A stretch of 64,000 nt of DNA. Source: Shewanella nanhaiensis (GTDB lineage Bacteria > Pseudomonadota > Gammaproteobacteria > Enterobacterales > Shewanellaceae). A model generated the notes under the pieces. It had not been told where the DNA came from, searched no databases, and saw only the letters and a list, made by a program, of their open reading frames with translations. Below, in pieces: positions 26,794 through 36,038 of this stretch (within the stretch, counting starts at the first letter, position 1; every line of letters begins with the position of its first letter). The translations under genes were made by a program, and so were the position numbers. The stretch is from positions 310,001 to 374,000 of the forward strand of contig NZ_JAHZST010000003.1 in assembly GCF_019457885.1 (NCBI RefSeq), read 5' to 3'.

Positions 26794-27030
26794 ATGCTTG
26801 TTCCATATGATTCATTAGTTCAACTGCCTACAGAGACTTTTGAGGCCTTAATCAAGGAGTATCTCTTTACTCAGTTGGAAGATGGTAGCTTCTCAAACAC
26901 AGATGAAGAGGGGCTACAGCGAGCAATAGCTCAATGCAAGCAAGCACTTAAACAGGGAGTCTTGGTTGTGGAGTATAGCGAAGATGATGAGTCCATCGCT
27001 ATCCGCCAGAGAGAACAATTAGGTTATTGA
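26794..27030 (+). CDS. yheU: YheU family protein (UPF0270)
   Basis: A 78-residue protein that starts MLVPYDSL and keeps the E. coli YheU layout (72 residues) with ETFEALIKEYL and KQALKQGVLVVEYSEDDESI. Its function is unknown. Eight bases separate it from yheT, so they share a transcript. Confidence 0.88.
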   Translation: MLVPYDSLVQLPTETFEALIKEYLFTQLEDGSFSNTDEEGLQRAIAQCKQALKQGVLVVEYSEDDESIAIRQREQLGY

Positions 27031-27140
27031 AATTTACAGTTAAATTCATACAAGTTTGACCTTTAGTCACTGATTACCGTATAAATAGAGATTCGCTACT
27101 CGAAACCGATACCATTTTCAGCTTCCATTTAGGAAATTTA

Positions 27141-28028
27141 ATGTCAGCAAAACATCCCATTATCGCAGTAACAGGCTCTTCAGGGGCTGGTACCACGACA
27201 ACCACACGGGCCTTTAAACATATCTTTCGTCAGCTTGGGATCAATGCGGCGACAGTTGAAGGGGACAGCTTTCATCATTTCACCCGTCCAGAGATGGAAC
27301 TGAAGATACGCCAAGCCCAGACCGATAATAAAAATATCAGCTACTTCGGCCCAGAAGCTAATGATTTTGATAAATTAGAGCAGTGTTTTAGCGATTATAG
27401 TGCCACGGGACAGGGTGAAACCCGCTCCTATCTACACACTTTCGATGAAGCCGTGCCCTTTAATCAGATGCCAGGTACTTTTACTCAGTGGCACTCTCTG
27501 CCCGAAAATACCGATATGCTCTACTATGAAGGGCTGCATGGCGGGGTTAAAACAGACTCCTGTAATGTCGCCGAACATGTGGATCTGCTCATTGGCATGG
27601 TACCTATCGTCAACCTTGAATGGATCCAAAAGATCATTCGTGACACCTCTGACAGAGGCCATAGTCGCGAAAAGGTGATGGGCTCAATCGTCCGTAGTAT
27701 GGATGATTACATCAACCATATGACGCCTCAGTTCTCCCGTACCCATATTAATTTTCAGCGAGTTCCCACGGTAGATACCTCCAACCCCTTCAGCGCGAAG
27801 AGCATTCCAACCTTAGATGAAAGCTTTGTGGTGATCCGTTTCCGCGGCATTAAAAATGTCGACTTCCCCTACTATCTTAAGATGATAGATGGCTCATTTA
27901 TGTCTAGGATAAATACCTTAGTGGTACCCGGCGGCAAGATGTCATTGGCGATGGAGTTGATCCTCACTCCACTGATACGAGATCTGTTAGAGAAACGCCA
28001 ACAACTTCTATCTCTGGATAGTGAGTAA
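27141..28028 (+). CDS. prkB: Phosphoribulokinase-family protein PrkB
   Basis: A 295-residue P-loop kinase. Walker A is GSSGAGTTTTT at residues 12-22, and EGDSFHHFTRPEM, DMLYYEGLHGG and FRGIKNVDFPYYLKM match the E. coli PrkB. The organism does not appear to carry a Calvin cycle in this window, and the cellular substrate in gammaproteobacteria is not settled. AGGA lies upstream of the ATG. It follows yheU by 110 bases. Confidence 0.93.
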   Translation: MSAKHPIIAVTGSSGAGTTTTTRAFKHIFRQLGINAATVEGDSFHHFTRPEMELKIRQAQTDNKNISYFGPEANDFDKLEQCFSDYSATGQGETRSYLHTFDEAVPFNQMPGTFTQWHSLPENTDMLYYEGLHGGVKTDSCNVAEHVDLLIGMVPIVNLEWIQKIIRDTSDRGHSREKVMGSIVRSMDDYINHMTPQFSRTHINFQRVPTVDTSNPFSAKSIPTLDESFVVIRFRGIKNVDFPYYLKMIDGSFMSRINTLVVPGGKMSLAMELILTPLIRDLLEKRQQLLSLDSE

Positions 28029-28119
28029 TAGACTCAATCTGTAACTCAGGTTTACTTAAGTTTTGTTTAAGCATCCTCTTGTAGACTTTATCTCGTCGGG
28101 ATTTCAGGCGAAAGACTGA

Positions 28120-28560
28120 TGAGTTAGCATGCTCTTGGGAGTGAATTCCCCCATCTTGATCTGTTTGTTCTCTTGAGTATGCTGGCTATTCTCTCCTCCT
28201 AGTAAACTCCATATCCACGCTTGGTCTGACTCTTGGCTTACAATAAGCTCTTGAGTATGCTGGCTATTCTCTCACTCCTAGTGAATTCCACATTCATGCT
28301 TGATCTGTTTGTTCTTTTGAGTAAGCTGGCTATTCTCTCCTCCTAGTAAACTCCATATCCACGCTTGATCTGACTCTTGGCTTACAATAAGCTCTTGAGT
28401 ATGCTAGCTATTCTCTTCAAAGAAGTTCCTAGGTTCTAAAACCTAAAACCTTTTCCAAGAAGGCCCTAGGATAAACAAGCTCCTAAGACCTAAAATCTAA
28501 TACCTTTTCCAAGAAGCCCTTAAGATAACCAAGTTCCTAGAACCCTCAAACCTAGCACCT
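28120..28560. repeat. Higher-order tandem repeats between prkB and the metal efflux operon
   Basis: Two nested repeat types fill this gene-free stretch (28029-28647). In the first, TTGAGTATGCTGGCTATTCT recurs at 28173, 28251, 28317 and 28395; the spacings are 78, 66 and 78, so a 144-bp composite unit is repeated. A partial copy of the 66-bp type precedes it from about 28130. In the second, CCTTTTCCAAGAAG recurs at 28449 and 28503, and AGTTCCTAG-like segments recur at about 28425, 28479 and 28531, so the period is about 54. No frame of interest runs through it. Confidence 0.9.
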
Positions 28561-28587
28561 AGCACCTCAAGTCTGACCCCGAAACAA

Positions 28588-28614
28588 AAAACCAGCCTAG
28601 GTTAGGCTGGTTTT
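28588..28614. terminator. Bidirectional terminator after the czcCBA operon
   Basis: ACCAGCCTA (28591-28599) pairs with TAGGCTGGT (28603-28611), with A-run before and T-run after. On the minus strand it closes the metal efflux operon 34 bases after the stop codon. Confidence 0.85.
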
Positions 28615-28647
28615 GCTCTATCTACTGCAGTTTTCAGCTAGCCAATA

Positions 28648-31600
28648 TCAAGCTCGTTTACCGCTTATGCGATACACCAACAAGTAAAGCACTGGCAAGA
28701 TAACTAAGGTCAGCAAGGTCGATGAGACGATACCACCAATCACCACGGTTGCCAGTGGGCGCTGAACCTCTGCGCCAGTACCGACATTAAATGCCATAGG
28801 TACAAAGCCTAAACTGGCCACCAGCGCCGTCATCATAACAGGGCGTAATCGCTGGCTTGCTCCCTGTTTTATCGCATCGATAAGCGCTAAGCCTTTGTGT
28901 TTAAGCTCCTTAATAAAGCTCAACATCACCACGCCATTCAGCACGGCTATACCAGAAAGTGCGATAAAGCCTACCGCTGCCGAGATAGACAGTGGCATAT
29001 CCCTTAGCACTAAGGCCAACACGCCACCAGTTAAAGCAAGGGGGACACCACTGAAGATGATCAGTGAGTCTCTAACAGAGCCAAAGGCGCTATAGAGCAA
29101 GCCAAAGATAAGTAGCAAGGTGAGAGGAACCAGAATCATCAAGCGGTTCGATGCCGACTCTAGCTGCTCAAATGTGCCACCATATTCACTCCAATAGCCG
29201 CTTGGCAGATTAAGCTCATCCCCCATTAGCGCCTTAGTATCTTGAATAAACGAGCCCAGATCTCTTCCCTCAACATTCGCAGTCACGACCACATGACGCT
29301 TGCCGCTTTGTCGATTTATCTGATTAGGCCCCACCTTAAAGCGAATATCGGCCACCTCCCCAAGAGGGACATAACTCAAGTCCGGATTCAGATCCGCCGG
29401 TAAGGCGATAGGTAGCTTCTCCAGAGCCCTTAGATCATGACTTATCTCATCTTTCATACGAACAACCAGCTTAAAGCGGCGATCTCCCTCATAGATAAGG
29501 CCGACAGGAACACCTGAGACAGCTGTTTGTAATGCTTGCTGTACATCCACAATGGTTAAACCTAACAGTGCCAAGTGATCACGATTAGGCTCAACAGAGA
29601 GTGTTGGCAAACCAGACATCTGCTCTACACGCACATCTTTAGCACCATCAATCTTATGAAACAGCCCTTGAGCGCGATCGCCCACCGCCTTAAGAGTATC
29701 GAGATCGTCACCATAGATACGCAGCGCCACATCCGCCCTAACCCCAGCGATAAGTTCGTTAAAACGCATCTCAATAGGCTGAGTAAACTCATAGTTATTG
29801 CCAGGCACCTGTTTTACTAAGTCCCTCAGCTCATCCATAAACTGCGCTTTACTCTTAGTCGGATCAGCCCATTGGGATCTCGGCTTGATAATCAATATGG
29901 TATCGGAAACACTCGGTGGCATTGGATCTGTCGCCACCTCGGGAGTACCAATCTTGGAGAACACACGCTCAACCTCATCAAGCTCAGCAATTACCAACTC
30001 AAGCTCCTTCTGCATCTGGGTAGATTGCTCAAGCCCTGTGCCTGTAATGCGCATGGCATGCATGGCAATATCACCTTCATCAAGCTTAGGCAAAAACTCT
30101 GAGCCTAAACGGCTCACCTGATAGAGGCTAACGCTCATTAAAACCGTTGCAGCAAGCAGGATAATGGCTGGACGTTTAAGGGAGAAGAACAGTACAGGCT
30201 CGTAGACGCTGCGCGCTCTGGCCATCAAGAAGTTCTCCTTCTCGTTAACCTTACCCTTTACAAAGATCGCAATGGCGGCAGGGACAAAAGTCACGGAGAA
30301 GATAAGCGCACCTATTAAGGCTGCAACCACAGTAAAGGCCATCGGGTGGAACATCTTGCCTTCAACACCGCTCAAGGCAAATATTGGTAGATATACCAAC
30401 ATGATGATCAAGACACCAAATACCGCAGGGCGGAACACCTCTCGTGTAGCTTCGAATACGAGTTTTAAGCGCTCCTCTAAGGTGAGTAATCTACCGTATT
30501 GCTTCTGCGCCATGCCTAGTCGTCGCAGGGCATTCTCGACAATAATCACAGCGCCATCGACGATAATACCGAAATCGATAGCACCAAGGCTCATCAAGTT
30601 GCCCGAGACACGGTTAGTCGTCATGCCCGTAATGGCAAACAACATACTCAGCGGGATCACCAGAGCGGCGATCAGGGCTGCGCGAAAGTTGCCCAACAGA
30701 GCAAACAGGACCACAATCACCAGCACAGCACCTTCGAACAGGTTCTTCTGCACCGTAGCTATGGTTTGATCCACTAAGCTAGTTCTGTCATATACGGCTT
30801 CGGCCACGATCCCATCAGGCAAACTAGCATTCACCTCTTTGAGCTTGTCACCCACCTCTTTTGCCACCACGCGGCTATTTTCACCCAGCAACATAAAGGC
30901 GGTGCCAAGCACAGTTTCTTCGCCATTTTGTGTCGCAGAACCAGTTCTTAACTGCTTACCATAAAACACCTCAGCCAGATCGCCGATGCGCACAGGTGCA
31001 TCATCACGCTTAGTGACTACGACCTGACGGATCTCCTCCAGATCTTTGAGCTGTCCTGGCGAGCGAACTAGCCACTGCTCACCATTTCTCTCTATGTACC
31101 CCGCACCAACGTTACGGTTATTACGCTCAAGAGCCGTGATCACATCGTTTACGGTAACTTTAAACGCCAACAGTTTGCCAGGATCTGGTGCAACCTGATA
31201 CTCGCGCTCATAGCCACCTAAACTGTTAATCTCTGTCACCCCAGGTACTTTGACGAGTTGGGGCCTTATGATCCAATCTTGAATGGTACGCAGATCTTCG
31301 GCGCTGTATGCCGTGCCATCCTCCTTCAGCGCACCATCAAGTGCACGAATAGAGTAGGTAAACACCTCGCCTAGACCACTACTTACTGGCCCTAAAGCGG
31401 GTTCAGCTTCGGCAGGCAGTTCACCGCGGATCCCCTGAAGACGTTCGGCTATCTGTTGCCTCGCCCAGTAGATATCCGTGCCCTCTTCGAAGATCACAGT
31501 GATCTGAGATAAGCCGTAACGGGAGATGGAACGGGTATGGTCAAGATTTGGGATCCCCGCCATAGCATTTTCAATCACATAGGTCAGTCGCTGCTCAGAC

Positions 31601-31776
31601 TCCAGCGGTGAGTAACCAGCAACCGCCGTATTTATCTGCACCTGCACATTGGTGATATCAGGTACAGCATCGATCGGCAGCTTGAGCGTGTTATAAACCC
31701 CCAAGAGTGCGATAAGCAAGGTTATCGTGAGCACAAGCCAGCGCCTTTTTAAGGCAAAGGAGATAATCGTATCCAT
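28648..31776 (-). CDS. czcA: Heavy-metal RND efflux pump, CzcA type
   Basis: Inner membrane proton antiporter of 1042 residues that exports metal ions through a tripartite pump. It has the RND layout: an N-terminal helix, two big periplasmic loops and two groups of membrane helices. DFGIIVDG at 401-408, in the fourth helix, is the motif of divalent-cation (Co/Zn/Cd/Ni) HME-RND pumps and differs from the copper/silver pump CusA. Further motifs are GNLMSLGAID, ISAAVGFIALSGIAVLNGVVML and LPVLYLL. It is the last gene of the operon with TolC-like and adaptor genes upstream. Exact metal specificity is not provable here. Confidence 0.92.
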   Translation of the reverse strand: MDTIISFALKRRWLVLTITLLIALLGVYNTLKLPIDAVPDITNVQVQINTAVAGYSPLESEQRLTYVIENAMAGIPNLDHTRSISRYGLSQITVIFEEGTDIYWARQQIAERLQGIRGELPAEAEPALGPVSSGLGEVFTYSIRALDGALKEDGTAYSAEDLRTIQDWIIRPQLVKVPGVTEINSLGGYEREYQVAPDPGKLLAFKVTVNDVITALERNNRNVGAGYIERNGEQWLVRSPGQLKDLEEIRQVVVTKRDDAPVRIGDLAEVFYGKQLRTGSATQNGEETVLGTAFMLLGENSRVVAKEVGDKLKEVNASLPDGIVAEAVYDRTSLVDQTIATVQKNLFEGAVLVIVVLFALLGNFRAALIAALVIPLSMLFAITGMTTNRVSGNLMSLGAIDFGIIVDGAVIIVENALRRLGMAQKQYGRLLTLEERLKLVFEATREVFRPAVFGVLIIMLVYLPIFALSGVEGKMFHPMAFTVVAALIGALIFSVTFVPAAIAIFVKGKVNEKENFLMARARSVYEPVLFFSLKRPAIILLAATVLMSVSLYQVSRLGSEFLPKLDEGDIAMHAMRITGTGLEQSTQMQKELELVIAELDEVERVFSKIGTPEVATDPMPPSVSDTILIIKPRSQWADPTKSKAQFMDELRDLVKQVPGNNYEFTQPIEMRFNELIAGVRADVALRIYGDDLDTLKAVGDRAQGLFHKIDGAKDVRVEQMSGLPTLSVEPNRDHLALLGLTIVDVQQALQTAVSGVPVGLIYEGDRRFKLVVRMKDEISHDLRALEKLPIALPADLNPDLSYVPLGEVADIRFKVGPNQINRQSGKRHVVVTANVEGRDLGSFIQDTKALMGDELNLPSGYWSEYGGTFEQLESASNRLMILVPLTLLLIFGLLYSAFGSVRDSLIIFSGVPLALTGGVLALVLRDMPLSISAAVGFIALSGIAVLNGVVMLSFIKELKHKGLALIDAIKQGASQRLRPVMMTALVASLGFVPMAFNVGTGAEVQRPLATVVIGGIVSSTLLTLVILPVLYLLVYRISGKRA

Positions 31777-31788
31777 AGTTATCGGCTC

Positions 31789-33114
31789 CTAGTGCACATG
31801 CTTAGCGGCATTTTTCATTATGTCCGCCTTTAATAGATAACTATTTTCAACGACATATTCGCTGCTATGTTCAAGTCCAGCTAACACTTCGGTATAGATA
31901 CCATCGCTCTCACCTAAGGTCAGTAAACGCACCTCAAAGGTATTGCCATGCTTAACAAATACAGCAGGCTTATCCATAAAGGTCTGCAGCGCATCAACGC
32001 GCACGGCTAGAGGCACCCGCTTACTGCTGGTTTCAATGGCAGCTTGAATATGCATGCCGGGACGCCAATGACCATGGTCATTCTCAATCACAGCGCGAAC
32101 ACGAGCGATATGCCCGCCAGTCATATTGGGGGCGATATAGCTAATTGTACTACTGGCTACAGCGCTATTGTGCTGGTTACTATGCTGATCATTTGACCGT
32201 TCATTGGAGCTGACTTCATCACTGTGATCGTCAAGGATGCTCACCTTTTGCCCCAGCGACAACTTATCTATGCTTTTAGGAAAAGCCGACAGATCTATCC
32301 ACACAGATGAGAGATCGCTGATACGAACAAGGGCTCTGTTATAGGTGCTATCTCCTAAACTAAGAAGCTGCTCAGTCACTTGACCTGCTGCAGGGCTTTT
32401 AACCTGGTAACTTTGCAGCGTGCCAGAGTTACGTACCGTTGCGATCACTTGGCCTTTTTCAACTCTCTCACCAATACTCACATGCAGCTGTTCAATCACA
32501 CCAGTGTAAGGCGCGGTAACGCTAAACTGCTTATCGGTAATAGGAGCAACAATGCCAAACAGGGTATCGGTAAACAGTAACTCCTGCTCACCGGCTTGAG
32601 CGGTTTTCACTCCCGATAGCCTTAGCAGACGGTCGTTAATCTCTGTGCGACCGGTATAATTGTCATAATGCCAATCATAGGATTGCCCCTTAAAGCCAGC
32701 ATGAACCTCAACTTCGAAAGAGTGAGGCTCCGCAATGCTTGTAGTGCTGACGAGATAGTCACCTTCAGCAGTAAAGTTAACTGTGTCAGTTTTCCCCCCG
32801 AGACGATTTAACAGCAGTTCAAGCTTAATATCCTCAGGTTTTACAGCCTTCTCTTTGTAGTAGGCATATACCCTCATCTCTGGCGGGATCCCCAACTCAA
32901 CCATAGTCACCTCAATCTCAAACTCCCCATTATGGAGTAGACGACCACCATGGGGACCTTCGGGAACATGCTCCTCTTCCTCCTCATGACCATGTCCATG
33001 ATCGCCACCAGCCCATGCAAGGTTTGTCGGTTGTAGCGCAGTGAAACTGATCGCAGTAAAGGTAAACACTGTCGCCATCAATACCGATGAGAGCTTTTTA
33101 ATATTAAGATCCAT
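31789..33114 (-). CDS. czcB: Periplasmic adaptor of the metal efflux pump, CzcB type
   Basis: A 441-residue membrane fusion protein with an N-terminal signal. The first mature part is rich in His and Glu (GGDHGHGHEEEEEHVPEGPHGG), a likely metal-binding tail, and is followed by a beta domain of about 120 residues found in CzcB-like adaptors. The lipoyl/barrel-sandwich halves are FSVTAPYTGVIEQLHVSIGE and VKSPAAGQVTEQLLSLGD. A second His-rich loop (DDHSDEVSSNERSNDQHSNQ) lies in the barrel domain near residue 300. The ATG overlaps the czcC stop as TAATG, so translation is coupled, and czcA starts 12 bases after. Confidence 0.9.
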   Translation of the reverse strand: MDLNIKKLSSVLMATVFTFTAISFTALQPTNLAWAGGDHGHGHEEEEEHVPEGPHGGRLLHNGEFEIEVTMVELGIPPEMRVYAYYKEKAVKPEDIKLELLLNRLGGKTDTVNFTAEGDYLVSTTSIAEPHSFEVEVHAGFKGQSYDWHYDNYTGRTEINDRLLRLSGVKTAQAGEQELLFTDTLFGIVAPITDKQFSVTAPYTGVIEQLHVSIGERVEKGQVIATVRNSGTLQSYQVKSPAAGQVTEQLLSLGDSTYNRALVRISDLSSVWIDLSAFPKSIDKLSLGQKVSILDDHSDEVSSNERSNDQHSNQHNSAVASSTISYIAPNMTGGHIARVRAVIENDHGHWRPGMHIQAAIETSSKRVPLAVRVDALQTFMDKPAVFVKHGNTFEVRLLTLGESDGIYTEVLAGLEHSSEYVVENSYLLKADIMKNAAKHVH

Positions 33115-34475
33115 TAGTTATTCTCCTGCGCCGTCATAGGCTCAGTATTTAAAAAAGAGTGGGATAGTTGACGTTGATGAACGGCACTCATCGATTGACC
33201 TGTGATGCGCTCAAGTTCAAGTTTTTGCAGGTAAACAGCAGTTTTAGCCTCAATAAGCTCACGTTTAATATTCAGCAACTCAGATTGTGCATCGGCCAAC
33301 TGCAGAACATTGGTTTGCCCTGTCTGGTAAGCGAACTCAGTCTCTTTCAGTAGTTGCTGAGCTAAAGGTTGCAGCTGCTTTTGGAGCAGGGATGCCTGAC
33401 GAGCACTGTTGACCATGCTCTGATGGATCTCAAGTAGAGTAAGCTTGAGCTGACCGCGCACTAACTTTTGCTGCTCCATCGCCAGACTTTCATTAGCCTT
33501 GGCCGCTAAAATATTGCCCTGATTTGGGTTAGAGAGAGGAATAGGCATTGAGAAGTTAAACATCAAGGCTGCGTCGTCAAACCCGTCATAACTACGTATT
33601 CCCATGCCTAAAGTTATATCGTATTGAGCCTTTGACTCCTCAACACGGCGTTTGGCATACATGAGCCGCTCAACACTCAATAGCTGCAGATATTGTGGTG
33701 CTGTTTCTATGGCATTAAGCACATCTGCTGCACTCGGTAGCTCAGTTAAACTAGCAAGCTCCCCCTCAGCACGATCAAAATGTGCCTCACCCGCCCAGTT
33801 AGCAGCTAACCTTTGCTTAGCGACCAGAATATCGCCCTCAAGTTGCTGCTGTACTGAACGAGCTCGCATTAATCTTAGCGCCATCTTAGTCACATCAGCC
33901 TTAGCCACTGCACCAGCCTTGGCCCGCAGATCTATCGCCTTTAATGCCTTCTGCTCTATTTGAATGCCGTGCTGGTTCCATTCAAGCAAAGCTTGAAGAC
34001 GTAGCAGCTGATAGTAGCTCTGGGTAGCCTGAGATAAGACCTCCAGACGAAGCAGCTCATATTCAGCCAGACTCTGACGCTTTGAGGCATGAGCAAAATC
34101 GATCCGTCTCTGACGCTTATCACCGAGTTCAATCAACTGACTCAGTCCCAAGCTTATCTCGGCATTCTCCACGCCTTGTTTGTCACCAGTTCCAAGCAGA
34201 TTTTCAAGCTCAACGGACAGCTTAGGATTAGGTGTGATCCCCGCCTGCAGGGTGAGTGCTTCACTCACTCTTAACTCGTAGGGAAAACTCTGTAGTTGTG
34301 GGTTGGAAAGTAAGGTTTTCTCCAACACCCATGGCAAGGTTATTGTTTTATCACTTGCCGACTCAGGGGTGACATCTGCAACCCCTTTCATTGGTAACAA
34401 CGCAAGGGTACAGACACTCGCAATCACCAGCCCACCTTTACAGGCAAGCAGTGTGCTCTCTAGATATCTCTTCAC
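33114..34475 (-). CDS. czcC: TolC-like outer membrane factor, CzcC type
   Basis: A 453-residue outer membrane efflux protein with a signal peptide and two repeated long-helix halves, for example SQLIELGDKRQRRIDFAHASK near residue 110 and NFSMPIPLSNPNQGNILAAKAN near residue 305. It is the first gene of the pump operon. The start is GTG at 34475 with GGAG nine bases upstream. A perfect 22-bp palindrome lies 48 bases before the start and is the likely operator. The stop codon overlaps the start of czcB. Confidence 0.88.
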   Translation of the reverse strand: MKRYLESTLLACKGGLVIASVCTLALLPMKGVADVTPESASDKTITLPWVLEKTLLSNPQLQSFPYELRVSEALTLQAGITPNPKLSVELENLLGTGDKQGVENAEISLGLSQLIELGDKRQRRIDFAHASKRQSLAEYELLRLEVLSQATQSYYQLLRLQALLEWNQHGIQIEQKALKAIDLRAKAGAVAKADVTKMALRLMRARSVQQQLEGDILVAKQRLAANWAGEAHFDRAEGELASLTELPSAADVLNAIETAPQYLQLLSVERLMYAKRRVEESKAQYDITLGMGIRSYDGFDDAALMFNFSMPIPLSNPNQGNILAAKANESLAMEQQKLVRGQLKLTLLEIHQSMVNSARQASLLQKQLQPLAQQLLKETEFAYQTGQTNVLQLADAQSELLNIKRELIEAKTAVYLQKLELERITGQSMSAVHQRQLSHSFLNTEPMTAQENN

Positions 34476-34522
34476 GAGAATGAACTCCAGTTAAGGAGCC
34501 TGTAAGCTAGATTTTGAAGGTA

Positions 34523-34544
34523 TTAGTACTAAATTTAGTACTAA
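34523..34544. promoter_or_regulatory. 22-bp perfect palindrome upstream of czcCBA, candidate operator
   Basis: Two copies of the self-complementary TTAGTACTAA flank AT, so the whole 22 bases from 34523 to 34544 read the same on both strands. It is 48 bases before the GTG of czcC. It is either a repressor/activator site or part of the leader. No regulator gene is adjacent. Confidence 0.7.
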
Positions 34545-34692
34545 GTAATCAGCGATACAGACCCTAGTCATCAGCGCCAGCTCATCAAAGCAAAATCCAT
34601 AGTAAGTTCAATAAAATATCGACCATATATACAGTGATGCCACGAGCATAAACCGAGACTAATTCAAAAATTAAGATTGTATTTAACTGAAC

Positions 34693-35052
34693 TCACCCGT
34701 GAGGTGGAGGTATAGGAGGGGCGTAACTTCGATTTTGGTAGTGTACAGCAAACAGATAGTTATCTTGGCTGTGGTTGGGGTGGGTAAAAAAACTTAGCTC
34801 CATTGGAGGATGGCATGAAGTATGGAAGTCATCATCATGTTCATCTTGCTCTGTTGCCGTTCTTGCATGGCCACATACGTGTCCCTGTTGATGGCAACAA
34901 GACTCCTGCCCTCCATCACTCGAGGTCATAGATATCTGCACACTCTCTTGTGAGGTTTGCTCATTGATATGGATATCTGATGCGACACAGGTAGGAAAAA
35001 GTTGCGATACAAAAACCACCAGTAGAAGCACTAGTGTCAAGTTAGATTGCAT
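34693..35052 (-). CDS. Small exported Cys/His-rich protein beside the metal efflux operon
   Basis: A 119-residue protein with an N-terminal signal helix (residues 3-22). The mature part contains CCHQQGHVCGHAR, EQDEHDDDFHTSCHPP and a C-terminal PPIPPPHG, so it has many possible soft and borderline metal ligands. I choose the ATG at 35052, which follows GAGG closely (three bases); a TTG at 35082 is an alternative. It ends 217 bases before czcC on the same strand. A role in binding or sensing metal in the periplasm is inferred from composition and position only; similar small proteins precede metal efflux genes in related bacteria. Confidence 0.65.
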   Translation of the reverse strand: MQSNLTLVLLLVVFVSQLFPTCVASDIHINEQTSQESVQISMTSSDGGQESCCHQQGHVCGHARTATEQDEHDDDFHTSCHPPMELSFFTHPNHSQDNYLFAVHYQNRSYAPPIPPPHG

Positions 35053-35258
35053 GATCCTCGTTGATGTTTTCGTACTGAGCAAGCTTGGATTCCAATAACA
35101 GAGAGAAAGAAGATTCTGCGGTATTAAACCAGAGTCAGATTTTCAATTCTAGAGAAAAAGAACAATATTCACCTGAAAGTGGCAAGAAATGATATAAGCG
35201 TGAGCCAGATAGCAAAAGAGCAACCTCTAAAAAGCGCTCTTTTACTCATCGGTATTAT

Positions 35259-36038
35259 CTAATCACTGAGTGGCACTTTTTCACGAAATGGTTTGTTCTG
35301 CTCATAGGTTTGCAGGCGCAGCTCAAACTCATCAGAGCGATCAACTTGCTCACTTAACTTTAAGGCATGGATCGCTTTCTGTTGGGTCACAATTGCCGCA
35401 CTAAAGTCACCAATCTCAGCGTAAGCCGCGGCAAGGTTATCTAAATTGGTCGGATCTTCTTGATTGGCTTTCACTAGACTTTGAGCCAGCTCCAACGCCC
35501 TATCCCCGTTTCGGTATTTAGCTTCTGGGCAGGTGGATAAGATCCAAGCCACATTACCAAGCGAAACCTCATCGCCTACCGCACTAAAGTGTTTAACAGC
35601 TTTACCACAGTTACGTTGAACACCTTCACCACCAGCAGCATAGATAAATCCGAGTCGAAATTCGGCCCATTTACTGCCCTGCTCACTGAGACTGAGATAC
35701 CAGCGCTCAGCGACTGCTAGATCTCGAGCAATAATATTGCCCTCAAAGGAGAGATCTGCAATGGTTTGCTGCGCCTTTACGTGCCCCTGCTCAGCGGCCA
35801 AAGAGACCCATTTAATTCCCAAGGGCTGATTTTGAGCGACAAAACGACCAGAGAGGTACATCAAGCCTAATAGAAACTGCGCTTCTTGCTCACCCTGTGT
35901 TGCTTTAAGTTCAATATGAGCCAGTTTACTTGCAGCTTCTGCAGTAGCAGGTTGTGGAATTGAAAAAGCATGCGCCCCGGTGCTCATTACCGAGGTAATG
36001 ACAAATCCAGCACCTATAATTAACGGATGAAATTTCAC
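35259..36038 (-). CDS. Sel1/TPR-repeat secreted protein
   Basis: A 259-residue protein with a signal peptide ending near AHAFS. At least three Sel1-like repeats follow (AQFLLGLMYLSGRFVAQNQPLGIKW, then VKAQQTIADLSFEGN, then AEFRLGFIYAAGGEGVQRN), and a TPR-like pair is near the C-terminus (DNLAAAYAEIGDFSAAI). Such repeats bind other proteins, and the partner is unknown. The frame begins at a TTG at 36044, but AGGAG lies six bases before the GTG at 36038, which I take as start. It diverges from crp. Confidence 0.8.
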   Translation of the reverse strand: MKFHPLIIGAGFVITSVMSTGAHAFSIPQPATAEAASKLAHIELKATQGEQEAQFLLGLMYLSGRFVAQNQPLGIKWVSLAAEQGHVKAQQTIADLSFEGNIIARDLAVAERWYLSLSEQGSKWAEFRLGFIYAAGGEGVQRNCGKAVKHFSAVGDEVSLGNVAWILSTCPEAKYRNGDRALELAQSLVKANQEDPTNLDNLAAAYAEIGDFSAAIVTQQKAIHALKLSEQVDRSDEFELRLQTYEQNKPFREKVPLSD

